Assembly (NCBI GenBank): GCA_028710655.1
Contig: JAQTTS010000116.1
Location: 1 to 6,562 of the forward strand
Direction: 5' to 3'
Source of the DNA: Dehalococcoidales bacterium
GTDB lineage: Bacteria; Chloroflexota; Dehalococcoidia; Dehalococcoidales; UBA5760
DNA length: 6,562 nt
Shown: one piece after another, positions 5,946 through 6,562 of the stretch
How the letters are laid out: every line of letters starts with the position of its first letter
How positions within the stretch are numbered: position 1 is the stretch's first letter
The notes under the pieces: model-generated
Told to the model about the DNA's origin: nothing
Seen by the model: only the letters and a program-made list of their open reading frames with translations
Databases searched by the model: none
Translations under genes and position numbers: made by a program

Positions 5946-6562
5946 ATGGCCGAGATTGTAAGCAGACCAGTACATAAACTCATCAATAGAGGAGGGGCAG
6001 TCCTATGGCTGCCTCCATCCTGCTTCCACACTCATTCTCTTCCTGACCCTGACATCTATGCGCAGGCAAGTTCTCAGGAGCTGCCCCTTAATTCCAGACT
6101 AGAGTTTGCCGATGGACGACTTCTTAGATACGGCAAGATAGGGGAGACCAATACTTCCGGACCTATAGCCAGAATGCTGACCAACGGAAACCTAGTTCCT
6201 GGTTCTGCTGCAACCAACGGGTACGAGGGAACTATTGACTCTACTAGCGAGTATGCAGTCGGGGCCATCAAACTCATCCTGGATGACACGACTGACAGAG
6301 CAAAGAACGCCTACGAGGACGGCATGCTGGCCGTCTATCCTAGTGGTCACTATGTCGAGTACCGCATTGCAGGTAACGATGCGGCAACCTCAGTAGACGA
6401 TGTGACCATTTACCTGGACGACCCACGAGGTCTACAGACTGCTCTGGTAGTATCCTCGACAGGAGTCACTGCATATCCTTCTATGTTCAGTAATATGCAG
6501 GACCAGGCGGCTGTAGGCTACGACACTCCTCTTGGTGTGTGCCTGGCCAACACACTAACTAG
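5946..6562 (+). CDS. Capsid-adjacent structural protein (possible decoration protein), 3'-partial
   Basis: The frame from the ATG at 5946 is open to the right edge (205 codons, no stop), so the C-terminus is missing. GAGGGAG at 5931-5937 gives a good Shine-Dalgarno about 8 bases before this ATG. From about residue 33 the protein looks like a beta-rich virion component: DPDIYAQASSQELPL, then RLEFADGRLLRYGKIGE (about 51-67), a Gly/Asn/Thr-rich strand region, AYEDGMLAVYPSGHYVEYRI (about 122-141), and DDVTIYLDDPRGLQTAL. I recall phage proteins encoded directly after the coat gene that share a plGtr...dGR.frYak pattern near the N-terminus and a DP.-type loop later. The match is from memory and the function of that group is uncertain (decoration, minor head or neck protein). 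Residues 1-32 are less protein-like and include a second strong ribosome-binding site in another frame, so the true N-terminus is in doubt. Confidence 0.62.
   Translation, partial: MAEIVSRPVHKLINRGGAVLWLPPSCFHTHSLPDPDIYAQASSQELPLNSRLEFADGRLLRYGKIGETNTSGPIARMLTNGNLVPGSAATNGYEGTIDSTSEYAVGAIKLILDDTTDRAKNAYEDGMLAVYPSGHYVEYRIAGNDAATSVDDVTIYLDDPRGLQTALVVSSTGVTAYPSMFSNMQDQAAVGYDTPLGVCLANTLT
5988..6046 (+). other. Internal Shine-Dalgarno with out-of-frame 13-codon ORF
   Basis: AGAGGAGGGG (5988-5997) lies 7 bases before an ATG at 6005, the strongest-looking ribosome-binding site in the window, yet it is inside the preceding frame. The ATG opens the peptide MAASILLPHSFSS and stops at TGA (6044-6046). 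The last sense codon and stop read TCC-TGA-C, and a +1 shift there enters the main downstream frame at PDPDIYAQ. It may be a real alternative N-terminus made by frameshifting, a tiny leader peptide, a mark of a one-base assembly error, or chance. Confidence 0.35.

Noticed and set aside
1..6562. Defence system, CRISPR array, toxin-antitoxin pair, reverse transcriptase or other accessory cargo
   Set aside because: All coding space is taken by virion-type genes and no repeat-spacer pattern or relevant enzyme motif is present apart from the zincin motif.

Overview
The window is part of the virion-structure region of a tailed bacteriophage or prophage (Caudoviricetes-like). It holds four genes, all on the + strand and tightly packed. 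In order they are a very large virion-associated protein (its start lies off the left edge), a probable capsid scaffolding protein, an HK97-fold-type major capsid protein, and a capsid-adjacent structural protein cut by the right edge. No tRNA, rRNA, CRISPR array, insertion sequence, integrase or attachment site is visible. Terminase and portal genes are not in the window; they would be expected upstream.

The host looks bacterial. The gap before the scaffold gene carries a near-consensus sigma70-type promoter (TTGACA, 18 bp, extended TGC-TATACT), and purine-rich Shine-Dalgarno sites precede the genes. Ordinary TAA and TAG stops are used, so there is no sign of stop recoding in the three genes whose ends are visible. 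The host cannot be identified further. Proteins of this style are familiar to me from uncultured environmental phage contigs, but that is an impression from memory.

Layout: bases 2-4033 encode at least 1343 residues, with an HEIYH zincin-type metallopeptidase motif in the first third and long charged helical regions after it. Bases 4034-4123 are an AT-rich gap holding the promoter, framed by a perfect 9-bp inverted repeat. Bases 4124-4774 (scaffold) and 4787-5869 (major capsid) form a two-gene unit, with the capsid Shine-Dalgarno touching the scaffold stop codon. Bases 5870-5945 hold a perfect 8-bp hairpin. From 5946 the last gene runs off the window.

How they work together (inference): scaffold and capsid protein co-assemble into the procapsid. 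The large zincin-bearing protein is probably packaged in or attached to the virion, and may be ejected with the DNA. The downstream protein is probably a capsid decoration or accessory protein. The dedicated promoter would raise scaffold and capsid expression above that of the upstream gene.

The most unusual signals are these: the tetranucleotide GATC is completely absent from all 6562 bases; the 9-bp inverted repeat brackets the capsid promoter; and a strong internal Shine-Dalgarno plus ATG at the start of the last gene leads into a UCC-UGA-C sequence, where a +1 shift would rejoin the main frame.
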